NCBI RefSeq assembly: GCF_016598485.1
Contig: NZ_JAEMUW010000010.1
Span: 156,835-220,834 of the forward strand
Direction of reading: 5' to 3'
DNA from: Micromonospora coerulea
GTDB lineage: Bacteria; Actinomycetota; Actinomycetes; Mycobacteriales; Micromonosporaceae
Length of the DNA: 64,000 nucleotides
Shown here: positions 35,646 through 43,714 of the stretch, piece after piece
Numbering within the stretch: position 1 is the stretch's first letter
Layout: every line of letters starts with the position of its first letter
The notes under the pieces: generated by a model
Told to the model about the DNA's origin: nothing
What the model saw: the letters and a program-made list of their open reading frames with translations, nothing else
Databases searched by the model: none
Translations under genes and position numbers: made by a program

Positions 35646-35953
35646 CACCACATCGTCGTGCGCAAACGACAACGGCGACCGCGCCGTGTGACGCTGCGGC
35701 CACGGAGGTAGCGCGCCCAACGTCATGCCGGCGTGATCGACGCGCAGAGCGACCCTGCAGCTCAGGAGGCCAACGAGCCGCAGGAACAGGAAGGCACCAC
35801 CGAACAGCACCGAGAGCCAGGCCGCCGCCAGCCGGGTACGAGCTCGACGTGGGTGCGCCCCGGCCGAGTCGTACTAGCCACCCGACGGTAGGTATGGACG
35901 GTGACGAGTGCCTCGCGGACGCCGCGCTCTGTCAGCGGCATGAGGGTGTGTCT
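35646..35953. other. Gap between response regulator and DUF1737 genes
   Basis: About 310 bases between convergent genes. No supported coding frame or repeat. Confidence 0.4.
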
Positions 35954-36166
35954 CTATCTGGCGCTGCCCTCGGACGCCTCGGGGCTAACGCAGTGCGGCA
36001 GCACCAACGCTTGAGCGGCGATGACGCGTCCACCGTTGAAGGTCAGCGCCGGCGACCCATACAGCTGATAACCCTGGTCGAGCAGGCCGCTGACGCGGGC
36101 ACAGAATTCAGCGTCATCGGGTCCGGTGATAAGGCGGTAGCCGAGCGGCTCAGAGAGATCTGACAC
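35954..36166 (-). CDS. DUF1737 domain small protein
   Basis: 70 residues. YRLITGPDDAEFCARVSGLLDQGYQLYGSPALTFNG and VIAAQALV match the compact DUF1737 domain, which is often fused to or found with unrelated proteins and has no known activity. Start is GTG 36166 with a poor upstream ribosome site. The C-terminal dozen residues (CVSPEASEGSAR) go beyond the domain. Stand-alone gene. Confidence 0.75.
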   Translation of the reverse strand: MSDLSEPLGYRLITGPDDAEFCARVSGLLDQGYQLYGSPALTFNGGRVIAAQALVLPHCVSPEASEGSAR

Positions 36167-36459
36167 CGTCGCATTGTGCCCGCCCGGCTATGCCTGCGCC
36201 CAGACCCGGCTACCACTCCGTCTTCGCCGGCCGCACGACCAGCGGCAGATGAGTACACGCCGACGATCGCCTACGTGAGGGCTTCAGGGGCCGGCGGGCG
36301 TACCGCTTTCGTCTGCAGCGGTACGCCCGGCGCGTGATGGGCACCGCCGCGTCACGAGGTTCCCCCGCAGCAGATGGTGCACAGTCTGTCGAAAACGCCC
36401 TGGCGGCTTCGTCTCAACAGTGGACCTGGCCACCGTGGTCGTACAGAAAGGAACCCAGC

Positions 36460-36900
36460 ATGGCGATCCAGCGGATGGACAACGTCCTCATCGTTGTCGA
36501 CGACCTCGAGGCTGTAATTGCGTTCTTCGTCGAACTTGGCATGGAGCTGGAGGGCAAAGGGCCAATCGAGGGACGCTGGGTGGAGCGTGTCATCGGGATC
36601 GACGACGTCCGGCAGGACGTCGCTATGCTGCGCACCCCGGACGGCCACGGTCGAATCGAGCTGGCGATGTTCCATACGCCGAAGGCGATCAGCGCCGAGC
36701 CGAAGGATGCACCAGCGAATACGCTGGGCATTCGTCGCATCATGTTCGCCGTCGACGACATCGAGGACGTGGTCGCCCGCCTGCGTGCCCACGGCGCCGA
36801 GCTCGTCGGCGAGCTGGCGCAGTACGAGGACATCTATCGTCTGTGCTACGTCCGCGGCCCGGAGGGCATCATCGTCGGACTGGCCGAGCAGCTCAGCTGA
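36460..36900 (+). CDS. VOC/glyoxalase superfamily protein
   Basis: 146 residues with two beta-alpha-beta-beta-beta units: MDNVLIVVDDLEAVIAFFVELGMELEGK at the start and IRRIMFAVDDIEDVVARLRAHGAELVGE in the second half, ending RGPEGIIVGLAEQL. AAAGGA lies eight bases before the ATG. VOC proteins use a metal at the module interface for isomerase, dioxygenase or binding roles; the potential ligands (Glu in IELAMF and ending EGI) are present but the reaction cannot be deduced. Confidence 0.87.
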   Translation: MAIQRMDNVLIVVDDLEAVIAFFVELGMELEGKGPIEGRWVERVIGIDDVRQDVAMLRTPDGHGRIELAMFHTPKAISAEPKDAPANTLGIRRIMFAVDDIEDVVARLRAHGAELVGELAQYEDIYRLCYVRGPEGIIVGLAEQLS

Positions 36901-37276
36901 GGTCTGCCGACACCCGATCGCTGTTGCCTGTCGCGGTGGGCCACGAGGGCGCGGAGCATCCTCATCGCCGGAGCGGGCGGGGGGGTCGACGTGTACGCCG
37001 GCCTGCCCTTGGCGTTCGCCCTGTGGCGCGGCGGCGCACAGGTGCACCTGGCCAACCTGTCCTTCTCCGAGCTCGAGTTGATCGACCGGGAGGCGTGGGT
37101 AGCGGAGCACGTCGCGGCGGTGCAGCCGGACACCACCAGCCCGGACTGGTACTTCCCCGAACGCACGCTGGCCCGATGGTTGGCGGCTCAGAAGCTACCG
37201 TCGACCGTGTACGCCCTTCCTCCGCTCGGTGTCCAGCCGTTACGGGCGGCGTACCGGCACCTGGTCGAACAGCTCA
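36901..37276 (+). pseudogene. DUF1152 protein remnant
   Basis: The frame read from 36901 gives ARSILIAGAGGGVDVYAGLPLAFAL, HLANLSFSELELID, YFPERTLARWL and YALPPLGVQPLRAAYRHLVEQL, which follow the order of DUF1152 proteins. There is no start codon at the beginning and the similarity stops at about 37276, where a fragment of an integrase on the other strand begins. Intact members are more than twice as long, so this is a truncated relic. Confidence 0.65.
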
Positions 37277-37281
37277 ACGCG

Positions 37282-37500
37282 TACGTCCTGCAGCCAGCGC
37301 ACGTACCGTTCGATGTCCACCCGCGCCGCAGCCAGCGGGTCGAAGTCCTGGTCGGTGCACCAGCGTAGGAAGACTCGCAGGTCGGACTCGGTACGGACGC
37401 GAGCCTGGCCACGGTAGCGGCCCAGGAAGGCGGACACCGCGGCGCAAGTTGAGTACGTTGCTGGGGTCGCAATCCGCTCGATCGTCTCGGCAGGTCCTGC
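37282..37500 (-). pseudogene. Tyrosine recombinase N-terminal fragment
   Basis: The minus strand reads VSAFLGRYRGQARVRTESDLRVFLRWCTDQDFDPLAAARVDIERYVRWLQDV, the SAM-like core-binding domain of phage integrases. Resemblance ends sharply at about 37282, at the DUF1152 fragment, and the catalytic domain is missing. No start codon is evident upstream. It marks a past integration or deletion. Confidence 0.65.
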
Positions 37501-37512
37501 AACGATGCCCGA

Positions 37513-37908
37513 GTGACTTCCTTCATCTCCCATACCAGCGTCGACTGTGCCGATGCGTATACCTTGTGCCGCTGGTGGCAGGCCGTCCTCGACTACGTCG
37601 AGGACCCCGATGATCCGAACGAGCCAGGACACGAGGAATGCATGATCTTCTCTCGGGACCGGACGCATCGTCTGCTCTTCATCGAGGTGCCAGAGTCAAA
37701 GCAGGTCAAGAACAGAATCCATTTCGATCTGCGCCCAGTCGAAGACTCACGCGATGCCGAACTAGCCCGACTGATCGAGCTGGGTGCGACCACCGTCGAT
37801 GACCGACGCAACGCAGACGGAACCGGATGGGCGGTGCTCGCGGATCCCGAGGGTAACGAGTTCTGCATTCTCCGGAGTAACGCCGAGGTTGCTGCTGGGC
37901 CAACATGA
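37513..37908 (+). CDS. VOC family protein (glyoxalase-like)
   Basis: 131 residues from a GTG. SVDCADAYTLCRWWQAVLDY, RLLFIEVPESKQVKNRIHFDLRP and GWAVLADPEGNEFCILR are the conserved blocks of the glyoxalase-like subgroup common in actinobacteria (often annotated 'glyoxalase-like domain'). One cupped VOC unit seems present; dimerisation would complete the site. It is not related closely to the VOC protein at 36.5 kb. Ribosome site weak. Confidence 0.85.
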   Translation: MTSFISHTSVDCADAYTLCRWWQAVLDYVEDPDDPNEPGHEECMIFSRDRTHRLLFIEVPESKQVKNRIHFDLRPVEDSRDAELARLIELGATTVDDRRNADGTGWAVLADPEGNEFCILRSNAEVAAGPT

Positions 37909-38109
37909 CCCCGCCCCACGCCGTCGTACCGTGCTGTCACCCCCGGCGCGCCCATCGGCACGACCGGACGTTGACCTGCTCAACGCGCTGTGACGCTGCG
38001 TGGGGCGCGGTCGGCGGCAAGTGAGGATGCCCACCCGTCCAGCTGAGCGCTGATCCTGCGGGCGACACCTCGCACGAATGGCTCGGGCGCATAAGGAAGA
38101 CTGGCAGGC

Positions 38110-38700
38110 ATGGCTGATTTGGGCGACCCGAAGGCTGCGCTGCACCACTACCTCCAGGCGACTCGGGATGACCTGATCTGCAAGCTCGACGGGCTGAGCG
38201 AACGCGAGGCCAGACTGCCCCGCACCGCGACCGGCAACAACCTGCTGGGAGTCCTCAAGCACTGCCTCAATGTCGAGGCCGGCTACTTCGGGCCTACCTT
38301 CGGGCGTGAGTTCCCGACACCTGAAGAGCTGGTCCCCATGGACGCGTACGAGGAAAATCCGCAGGCAGACTGGTACGCGTCGGAGGGCGAGACGAAGGAT
38401 GGGCTGATCGACCTGTATCGCCGTGTCGGGGTGTTTGCGGATCAGACGATCGAACAGCTACCGCTCGACGCGTCGGGGCGGGTGCCGTGGTGGCGGCCAG
38501 GTGGACAGGTCGTGACGCTGCAAAGGATCATCGTCCACGTGATCTGCGACCTAGCCCGTCACGCAGGTCACGCCGACATCATGCGCGAGCAGCACGACGG
38601 GGCGATCGGCTTGCGCCCGGAGAACACCAACGTCCCCAACGACTATGACTGGCCGGCGTACGTCACCAAGCTGACGAAGCTCGCTGACCGGTTCGGATAG
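38110..38700 (+). CDS. DinB family (DUF664-type) protein
   Basis: 196 residues in the four-helix DinB fold. HHYLQATRDDLICKLDGLSEREARLP near the start, GVLKHCLNVEAGYFG with a metal-ligand His (about residue 57), and DLARHAGHADIMREQHDG with two further His (about 157-160) make the usual triad for a divalent metal. Family members include mycothiol- or bacillithiol-dependent transferases, and in a mycothiol-using actinomycete that is a fair inference. A degenerate AAGACT box ends seven bases before the ATG. Confidence 0.85.
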   Translation: MADLGDPKAALHHYLQATRDDLICKLDGLSEREARLPRTATGNNLLGVLKHCLNVEAGYFGPTFGREFPTPEELVPMDAYEENPQADWYASEGETKDGLIDLYRRVGVFADQTIEQLPLDASGRVPWWRPGGQVVTLQRIIVHVICDLARHAGHADIMREQHDGAIGLRPENTNVPNDYDWPAYVTKLTKLADRFG

Positions 38701-38934
38701 CCGCCCGGCCCCGTCAAACCGGCGGTGAGTCCGCATCCGCTCACCGGCGTGACAGCGCACGGCGCCAGGCGCTACCAACGCGCGGACAGCGACATTTCGG
38801 ATGCTCGAATACGGCTGTCCACCCGGAGTGTCTGACCGAGTCGGATCAGCACTGTGAGACAGCCTTGCTACGCCGTCGCCAGCAGGGACATGCAGGTAGA
38901 GATGCGGGTTGTGTTGTTCGTTCCCGAGGGGTCC

Positions 38935-39330
38935 GGGCCGGCCGTAGCGACGCCGTGTCGGCGATCCTGCCCAGCCCGGTGGCCAGCAGGCGGGCCACCT
39001 TGTCGGCCCGACGACGGGTCGCAGGACGGCCTGCTTGGCTCCGCCACCGTCACCCAAAGATGACATCCGGTGCGAGGATGTCGGGCAGACTCTGCAGATC
39101 GCCCGTTTCGCCCGCCCGCCGGAACGCATCGAGCGCGTATCGGGTCTCGGCCGCAGAAACGATCTCACACGGCCGGCGCGAGCGACGTGTGCTCGTGCCC
39201 GGTGCGCGATCTGGTGGACCGCGGCCCGGCTCTTGTCGACGGCACCGGCGATCTCGTCGTACCCGACATCGAACACCTCGCGCAGCACGAACACGGCCCG
39301 CTCGAACCCCGGGGTGACGCCGCCGGAGAC
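38935..39330 (-). pseudogene. Remnant of an ECF sigma factor with SnoaL-like tail (SigJ/ECF41 type)
   Basis: Minus-strand pieces in three frames read FERAVFVLREVFDVGYDEIAGAVDKS and VHQIAHRARAHVA (sigma region 4), then SAAETRYALDAFRRAGETGDLQSL and DILAPDVIFG, then GDGGGAKQAVLRPVV, then ADKVARLLATGLGRIADTASLRP (SnoaL-like domain). This is the order of SigJ/ECF41 sigma factors. Region 2 is absent and at least three shifts or stops interrupt the rest. It abuts the OsmC gene's stop codon, so the 5' end was deleted. Confidence 0.7.
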
Positions 39331-39331
39331 C

Positions 39332-39775
39332 TCAGTCCCCGGTGGAACCGGCAGCCTCGACGATCGAGACGGGGGTGCCAAGTTCGACGGTACGGGAGAC
39401 GGTGCAGAGCCGTTCGTGCGACTGCTGCAGCGACCGGGGCAGCGCCTCGCGCGCCTTGTCGCCGTCCGCGCCCACCGGGAACGTCACGGTGAACTCGACC
39501 CTGAGGTTCTGCATCCGGTTTCCTCCGGCCTCGTCCCGGATCTTGTCGCCGGTGACTTCGACGGAGAACTGGGTCGGCTCGGCGCGGCGGCTGGTGATGT
39601 GGTCCACGTCTATCGCAGTGCAGCCGCCGATGGCAGCCAGAAGCAGTTCCACCGGCGTGAAGCTGCCGTCCTCACCCGTGCCAATCGACATCGATCCGCC
39701 GCGGACATTCCGCACGACGTACTTCCCCACGCTGGTGCGCTCGATCTCCACCGAGCGGAAGGTGTCTTCACTCAT
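39332..39775 (-). CDS. OsmC family peroxiredoxin-like protein
   Basis: 147 residues. SFTPVELLLAAIGGCTAIDVDHI contains the peroxidatic Cys52 and ERLCTVSRTVELG the resolving Cys near residue 126, both in the expected context. OsmC/Ohr proteins reduce organic hydroperoxides with thiols. The ATG has TAGTTT ending seven bases upstream, a leaderless pattern; it also overlaps the stop of the upstream open frame as ATGA. The gene runs into the decayed sigma factor. Confidence 0.87.
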   Translation of the reverse strand: MSEDTFRSVEIERTSVGKYVVRNVRGGSMSIGTGEDGSFTPVELLLAAIGGCTAIDVDHITSRRAEPTQFSVEVTGDKIRDEAGGNRMQNLRVEFTVTFPVGADGDKAREALPRSLQQSHERLCTVSRTVELGTPVSIVEAAGSTGD

Positions 39776-40254
39776 GACAGGGAAACTACCCAGGCCTTCT
39801 GGTCCCCGAGCCACCGGCCTGGCCGGCCGATCGGCCCATCCTCAACCGTCGAGACCGCCACATCAGGACAGCGTCGACCAGAAGCCACGCCGGCGAGCGC
39901 GAATCCCGCACGCGCGCCTTCCGCCTGCGCGACCTGAGCGAGTGGGATCGCGGGCGCGCTGCACTCGTTGGTGAACAACACCGTGTGGATGGCAGGCAAC
40001 TGCGGTAGGTCAACCTCGTGTTGTCGCCGGTTGACCACTTCGAGTTCCCCGGTGCACTGGCCGGCTCTTGCGGCGGCGTCGAAGAAGACCACTGCTTCCT
40101 CGGGCGAGAGCGGCTGGTCAACGTCTTCAATGTTGCCACGTCGACCGGCTGTGGCAGGGTTCTGTGGCCAGCCGGGGAGCTTTCCTGGCAGCGCGGGTGG
40201 GGCCGACCGTGCATCGGGCGGGTGCACGAGCGACCGCATGACCGGGGCCAGCAC
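39772..40254 (-). CDS. Hypothetical protein upstream of OsmC
   Basis: 160 residues, no family recognised. The central part (PLSPEEAVVFFDAAARAGQC, LPAIHTVLFTNECSAPAIPLAQVAQ) looks protein-like and third positions are mostly G or C. Its stop overlaps the OsmC ATG in an ATGA, as in coupled genes. Against it: OsmC appears to have its own leaderless promoter and there is no ribosome site before the start (ATG 40254 or 40239). Could be a real small gene, or chance. Confidence 0.35.
   Translation of the reverse strand: MLAPVMRSLVHPPDARSAPPALPGKLPGWPQNPATAGRRGNIEDVDQPLSPEEAVVFFDAAARAGQCTGELEVVNRRQHEVDLPQLPAIHTVLFTNECSAPAIPLAQVAQAEGARAGFALAGVASGRRCPDVAVSTVEDGPIGRPGRWLGDQKAWVVSLS
39783..39788 (-). promoter_or_regulatory. 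Leaderless -10 box (TAGTTT) of the OsmC gene
   Basis: On the minus strand TAGTTT is followed by seven bases and the ATG at 39775. It lies inside the 3' end of the open frame 39772-40254. Confidence 0.45.
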
Positions 40255-40268
40255 AGCCGCAGACGTCG

Positions 40269-41480
40269 TTAGTCGTAGTAGAAGTCGGCGGCCTCCCCGG
40301 CCCCCGCCGGTGCCTTGATCTTCAGGGGCTTCCCGTGATCGCTCATCGTGGTGGTCATCGTCAGCTTCGGGCCCGTGCTGGGGGTGAGCTCCACCCTGAT
40401 CGAGGTGACCCAGCCCTGGTCGTCGGTCGTGATCGTGAACGGCGACAGGGGCATGCCGATCGAGACGACACTCGGCGCTCCCACGGGGAGGAACGACTTG
40501 ATGTCTTTACCGTCCGGGTCGAAGCGGCCGGTGTACGAGTGCGGGCCGGTCCGCTGCACCGAGGCGATCGACGAGGTGAACTTCTTCAGGCCGGTCGGGT
40601 CGACCCAATCGAAGCGCAGGAAGGGGTCGTCCCGCTTCACCCGCTTCAGGTCGACGTGCACCCAGTCCTTCTCGTCGGCCGGTCGCACGTAGCTGTCCGC
40701 GCCGATCACGATCCGACTCCCCGCTGAGGGGTACTTCCCCCCGGTGACCGCGATCGTCGCCTGGAAACGGCGCGCCTTCGGGTCGAAGGCGCCGCTGCCC
40801 TTGACGCGCTGACCCTCGGGCAGGTCGCCCCGCACCGTGTATCGGTGGGCGACGCGCTGCGACCGCTGCAACGCCTCGGCGAGCTCCTCCCGAGCGAGGG
40901 TGGCCGTCGGTGACGGTGTAGCGGCGCTCGCGCTCGCGCGGACCCCCGTTTCGGCGCCACAGCCCACGGCCGCGCCGGGTTTCCCCTTGGTTGGCCGTTG
41001 GATCACCTGGATCTCGTCGACTCCGGGCAGTCGGCGGATCGGCACCAGCCGCGCGCAGTCGAACTCCCGGCCCTTGGTGGTGAGCCGGAACGACTCGGGC
41101 ATCGCATCAGCTGACGCTTGCGCGATCATGTCCGGGCTGTCCTTGAACATCTCCTTGAAGTGCTGCCACGCCTGCTCGCGGCTCTCGAACCTGATGCTCT
41201 CCACCGGCTCCAGGGCGTCCAGCGCCGACTCGATCGCCGCCTTCTGCTCGGCGGTAACGTCCTTGTTCAGGAACACATTGACGGCGTACTGGTGTTGATC
41301 GCCCCGACCGATGACCAAGACGACCGTGGTCGCGGCGAGCGCTCCGACGAGCATCGCCACCGCAGCGACGACCAGGAGCAGGCGCCACCGCGGGCGTGGG
41401 GTGGGCGGCTCGGTGCCGGCAGCCGGGGTACCAATGGGTGGTTGCTCATCCAGAGACGGCTGGGGGATCGGCTCCGACAC
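40269..41480 (-). CDS. Membrane protein fusing an FtsX extracellular domain to an LppX-like domain
   Basis: 403 residues from GTG 41480. A Pro-rich cytoplasmic N-terminus is followed by one membrane helix (33-57). Residues 64-162 match the extracellular domain of actinobacterial FtsX: YAVNVFLNKDVTAEQKAAIE, then RFESREQAWQHFKEMF and the LPGVDEIQVIQRP end. In FtsX this domain binds the hydrolase RipC; here the FtsX permease is missing. After a Ser/Thr/Pro linker, residues about 196-403 resemble the LppX/LprG lipid-carrier fold (GSGAFDPKARRFQATI, MPLSPFTITTDDQGWVTSI). An AVGC at 171-174 looks like a leftover lipobox. The product should sit outside the membrane near the cell wall. Role unknown. 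Confidence 0.78.
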   Translation of the reverse strand: MSEPIPQPSLDEQPPIGTPAAGTEPPTPRPRWRLLLVVAAVAMLVGALAATTVVLVIGRGDQHQYAVNVFLNKDVTAEQKAAIESALDALEPVESIRFESREQAWQHFKEMFKDSPDMIAQASADAMPESFRLTTKGREFDCARLVPIRRLPGVDEIQVIQRPTKGKPGAAVGCGAETGVRASASAATPSPTATLAREELAEALQRSQRVAHRYTVRGDLPEGQRVKGSGAFDPKARRFQATIAVTGGKYPSAGSRIVIGADSYVRPADEKDWVHVDLKRVKRDDPFLRFDWVDPTGLKKFTSSIASVQRTGPHSYTGRFDPDGKDIKSFLPVGAPSVVSIGMPLSPFTITTDDQGWVTSIRVELTPSTGPKLTMTTTMSDHGKPLKIKAPAGAGEAADFYYD

Positions 41481-41807
41481 GGCGCACAGTAAACCAGCCA
41501 GAGCGATCCCGCGTTGTCCCTGGAAGCCCTCATCGCCGCGGTCGTTGCGCTGGTCTGGATCACCGCCAGCCGGCCAGTGGTGTGGGCGTTGCGTCCGCTG
41601 GTCAGCCCTCCGGTCGGCTGGCTGCTCAGGGACGTCGTCCCAGCGAAGAAACATCAGTCCACGGTGGTGACCAGCCAGAGCTGAGCTGAGCCCGATTCCT
41701 CCCCCGATCCGGCTGGCAGGTGGTCGAGCACCCAGTCGACGGCCCCGTCGGCGACGTGCATCGTCGGCCGATCCACGGCCAGGCAGGCGTGCGGTGCTGG
41801 TGGTGAC

Positions 41808-41852
41808 TGGTGGGCGCGCCAGGTTTCGAACCTGGGACCCCTCGCTTGCAAG
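41808..41852 (-). other. 3' half of a tRNA (Ala-UGC-like), probable attachment-site scar
   Basis: Read on the minus strand: loop end TTGCAA, anticodon-stem 3' side GCGAG, variable loop, T arm CCAGG-TTCGAAA-CCTGG (41819-41835), acceptor strand CGCGCCC, discriminator A and CCA (ending 41808). The upstream 5' half (acceptor partner, D arm, 5' anticodon stem) is absent. A loop ending TGCAA with this spacing implies anticodon UGC. Such 3' fragments are left where an integrative element recombines with a tRNA gene. The orientation would place the element on the higher-coordinate side. Confidence 0.65.
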
Positions 41853-41950
41853 ATCTGGGCAGCCTTCCCGCCGCGTCCATCCCCCGACTGGCCCGTGCCC
41901 GTCCGACCCCGTCACTAGCCCTTGATCGTGCGCCGTGGTCCGCCATCGTC

Positions 41951-42106
41951 GCTACAGCCACTGCTACAGCCTGCGTCGGCCGGACCAGCGGATAAAGAGG
42001 CACGGCCGAAGTCTCTGCCATATGCCTGCAAGCTCAGCATTGTCGTCCGCCTGAACTCCGCTCAAGTGGTCGCTGATTGCACCGGTTGCTGTCGGGGTTG
42101 CTGTCG
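41951..42106 (+). repeat. Two pairs of short direct repeats beside the tRNA fragment
   Basis: GCTACAGCC occurs at 41951-41959 and 41963-41971 (12-base period), and GGTTGCTGTCG at 42084-42094 and 42096-42106 (12-base period). Short direct repeats flanking a tRNA-derived core resemble recombinase arm-binding sites. The 860-base stretch from 41481 to 42340 contains no gene I can support besides these and the tRNA fragment. Confidence 0.4.
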
Positions 42107-42340
42107 CGGCGGAGCAACGCCGCCTTGGCTACTCGCATGCCTACTCGCTCCTCAAGTCGCCAACCAGAGGCAAGGCTGCTCGGCCATTGCTGGTCGCTCA
42201 CAGCGACGGCCGGCGGATCCTCATGCATGATTCACAGATGGATGACGAGCTGCACCTTGCCTGACCCCGCAGAGCAGCCAAAATCGGAGCAACCGCCCAC
42301 CTGGGCCGATTCCGCCGGCTGGACGTACCCTGACGGACAC

Positions 42341-43594
42341 GTGACCAGCAACAACGGGCGACACAGCTACGATCCTTACGTGGTTGCGGCCAGCGGTGTT
42401 ACGGACGCAGAGCGGTTACGCCGGATCGAGGCCGTGACCGACGCGACGCTGTCCCGGCTCGATGTCGCCGACCTCTTTGACGAGCTGCTCGACCGGGTCC
42501 GCGAACTGCTGCGCGTCGACACCGCCGCCATCCTGCTGCTCGACGTGCACGCCCGACAACTCGTGGCCACCGCCGCCAGGGGGCTGGAAGAGGAGGTCCG
42601 GCGAGCCTTCCGGCTCTCAATTGGCCGGGGCTTCGCCGGCCGGATCGCCCTGACCCGCCGGCCGGTGATCATCGAGCACGTCAGCGCCCATCAAGTGGTC
42701 AACCCGGTCCTGTTGCAGGCCGGGGTCAAGTCCCTGCTCGGTGTACCGGTCTTCGCACGCGGTGAACTCATCGGCGTCCTGCACGTCGGGACCCTCACAC
42801 CGCGCCGGTTTACCCCGGACGACGTCCGGCTGCTCGAACTGGTCGCCGACCGGGTCGGCGTGGCCAGCCAGGCCCGGGCTCACAGCCTGGACCAGACCGC
42901 CGCCCTAGCCCTGCAACGGAGTCTGCTTCCCACCGAGTTGCCCAAGGTGCCGAATCTGGAACTGGCCGCCCGATACGTTCCCGGTCACGTCTCAGGCGTC
43001 GGCGGCGACTGGTACGACGTCTTCACCCTCCCATCCGGGTGGCTGGGAGTTGTCATCGGTGACGTGTCGGGTCACGGGTTGCAGTCGGCGGTGGTGATGG
43101 GACGGATCCGAAGTGCGCTGCGCGCATACGCCCTGGTCTCGGACGACCCGGCGGAGGCGCTGACCCTCCTCGACCGGAAGGTCAATCACTTCGAGACCGG
43201 CAGCCTCAGCACCGCGTTGTACGCGATGATCTCCCCGGACGGCGCGACCGTCCACGTCTCCCTGGCCGGGCACCTGCGCCCCGTGCTGGTTGTGCCCGCG
43301 CAGCCCGCCGTCCTGCTCCCCGCGCAGGTCGACCTCCCGCTCGGTACTGGCTACCGGACGGCGCAGCGGCGCAGTACAGCGGTGGACTTCCCGCCCGGCG
43401 CGGTCCTGGTCTGCTACACCGACGGGCTCGTCGAACGCCGTGGCGAATTGATCGACGCCGGCATCGCCCGTCTGACGTCCGCCGTTCCGCTCGCACCTGC
43501 CGACACGGTCTGCGCCGCCGTCATGGCGACCCTCGACGCCGAGCACCCGAACGACGACATCGCCCTGCTGGCCATTCGTCGAACCGACCCCTAG
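42341..43594 (+). CDS. GAF domain PP2C/SpoIIE-type serine phosphatase
   Basis: 417 residues from GTG 42341, which has TACCCT nine bases upstream; ATG 42227 in the same frame is an alternative. A GAF domain (about 20-165; DTAAILLLDVHARQLVATAARGL, SLLGVPVFARGELIGVLHVG) is linked to a SpoIIE/RsbU phosphatase domain (about 185-415) with GGDWYDVF and GDVSGHG (metal-binding aspartates), and YTDGLVE and PNDDIALL. Such proteins dephosphorylate anti-anti-sigma factors and so control alternative sigma factors. No RsbV or RsbW partner is nearby. Confidence 0.88.
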   Translation: MTSNNGRHSYDPYVVAASGVTDAERLRRIEAVTDATLSRLDVADLFDELLDRVRELLRVDTAAILLLDVHARQLVATAARGLEEEVRRAFRLSIGRGFAGRIALTRRPVIIEHVSAHQVVNPVLLQAGVKSLLGVPVFARGELIGVLHVGTLTPRRFTPDDVRLLELVADRVGVASQARAHSLDQTAALALQRSLLPTELPKVPNLELAARYVPGHVSGVGGDWYDVFTLPSGWLGVVIGDVSGHGLQSAVVMGRIRSALRAYALVSDDPAEALTLLDRKVNHFETGSLSTALYAMISPDGATVHVSLAGHLRPVLVVPAQPAVLLPAQVDLPLGTGYRTAQRRSTAVDFPPGAVLVCYTDGLVERRGELIDAGIARLTSAVPLAPADTVCAAVMATLDAEHPNDDIALLAIRRTDP

Positions 43595-43714
43595 GCGATT
43601 TTCGGCTGCGATGGCACTGACCGGCCAGGCGTTGCCCGTCGTGCCCGCCTCGCTCAGCAGTTCACCAACTGAGCGTGTACAGGCCGCGGCATCGTCGTGC
43701 GAAGGCGTCCCCGA

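Noticed and set aside
41626..42021. Open frames through the tRNA fragment on both strands (GAPGFEPGT on one strand, SCKRGVPGSKPGAP on the other)
   Set aside because: These peptides are typical spurious translations of tRNA 3' ends and do not represent proteins.
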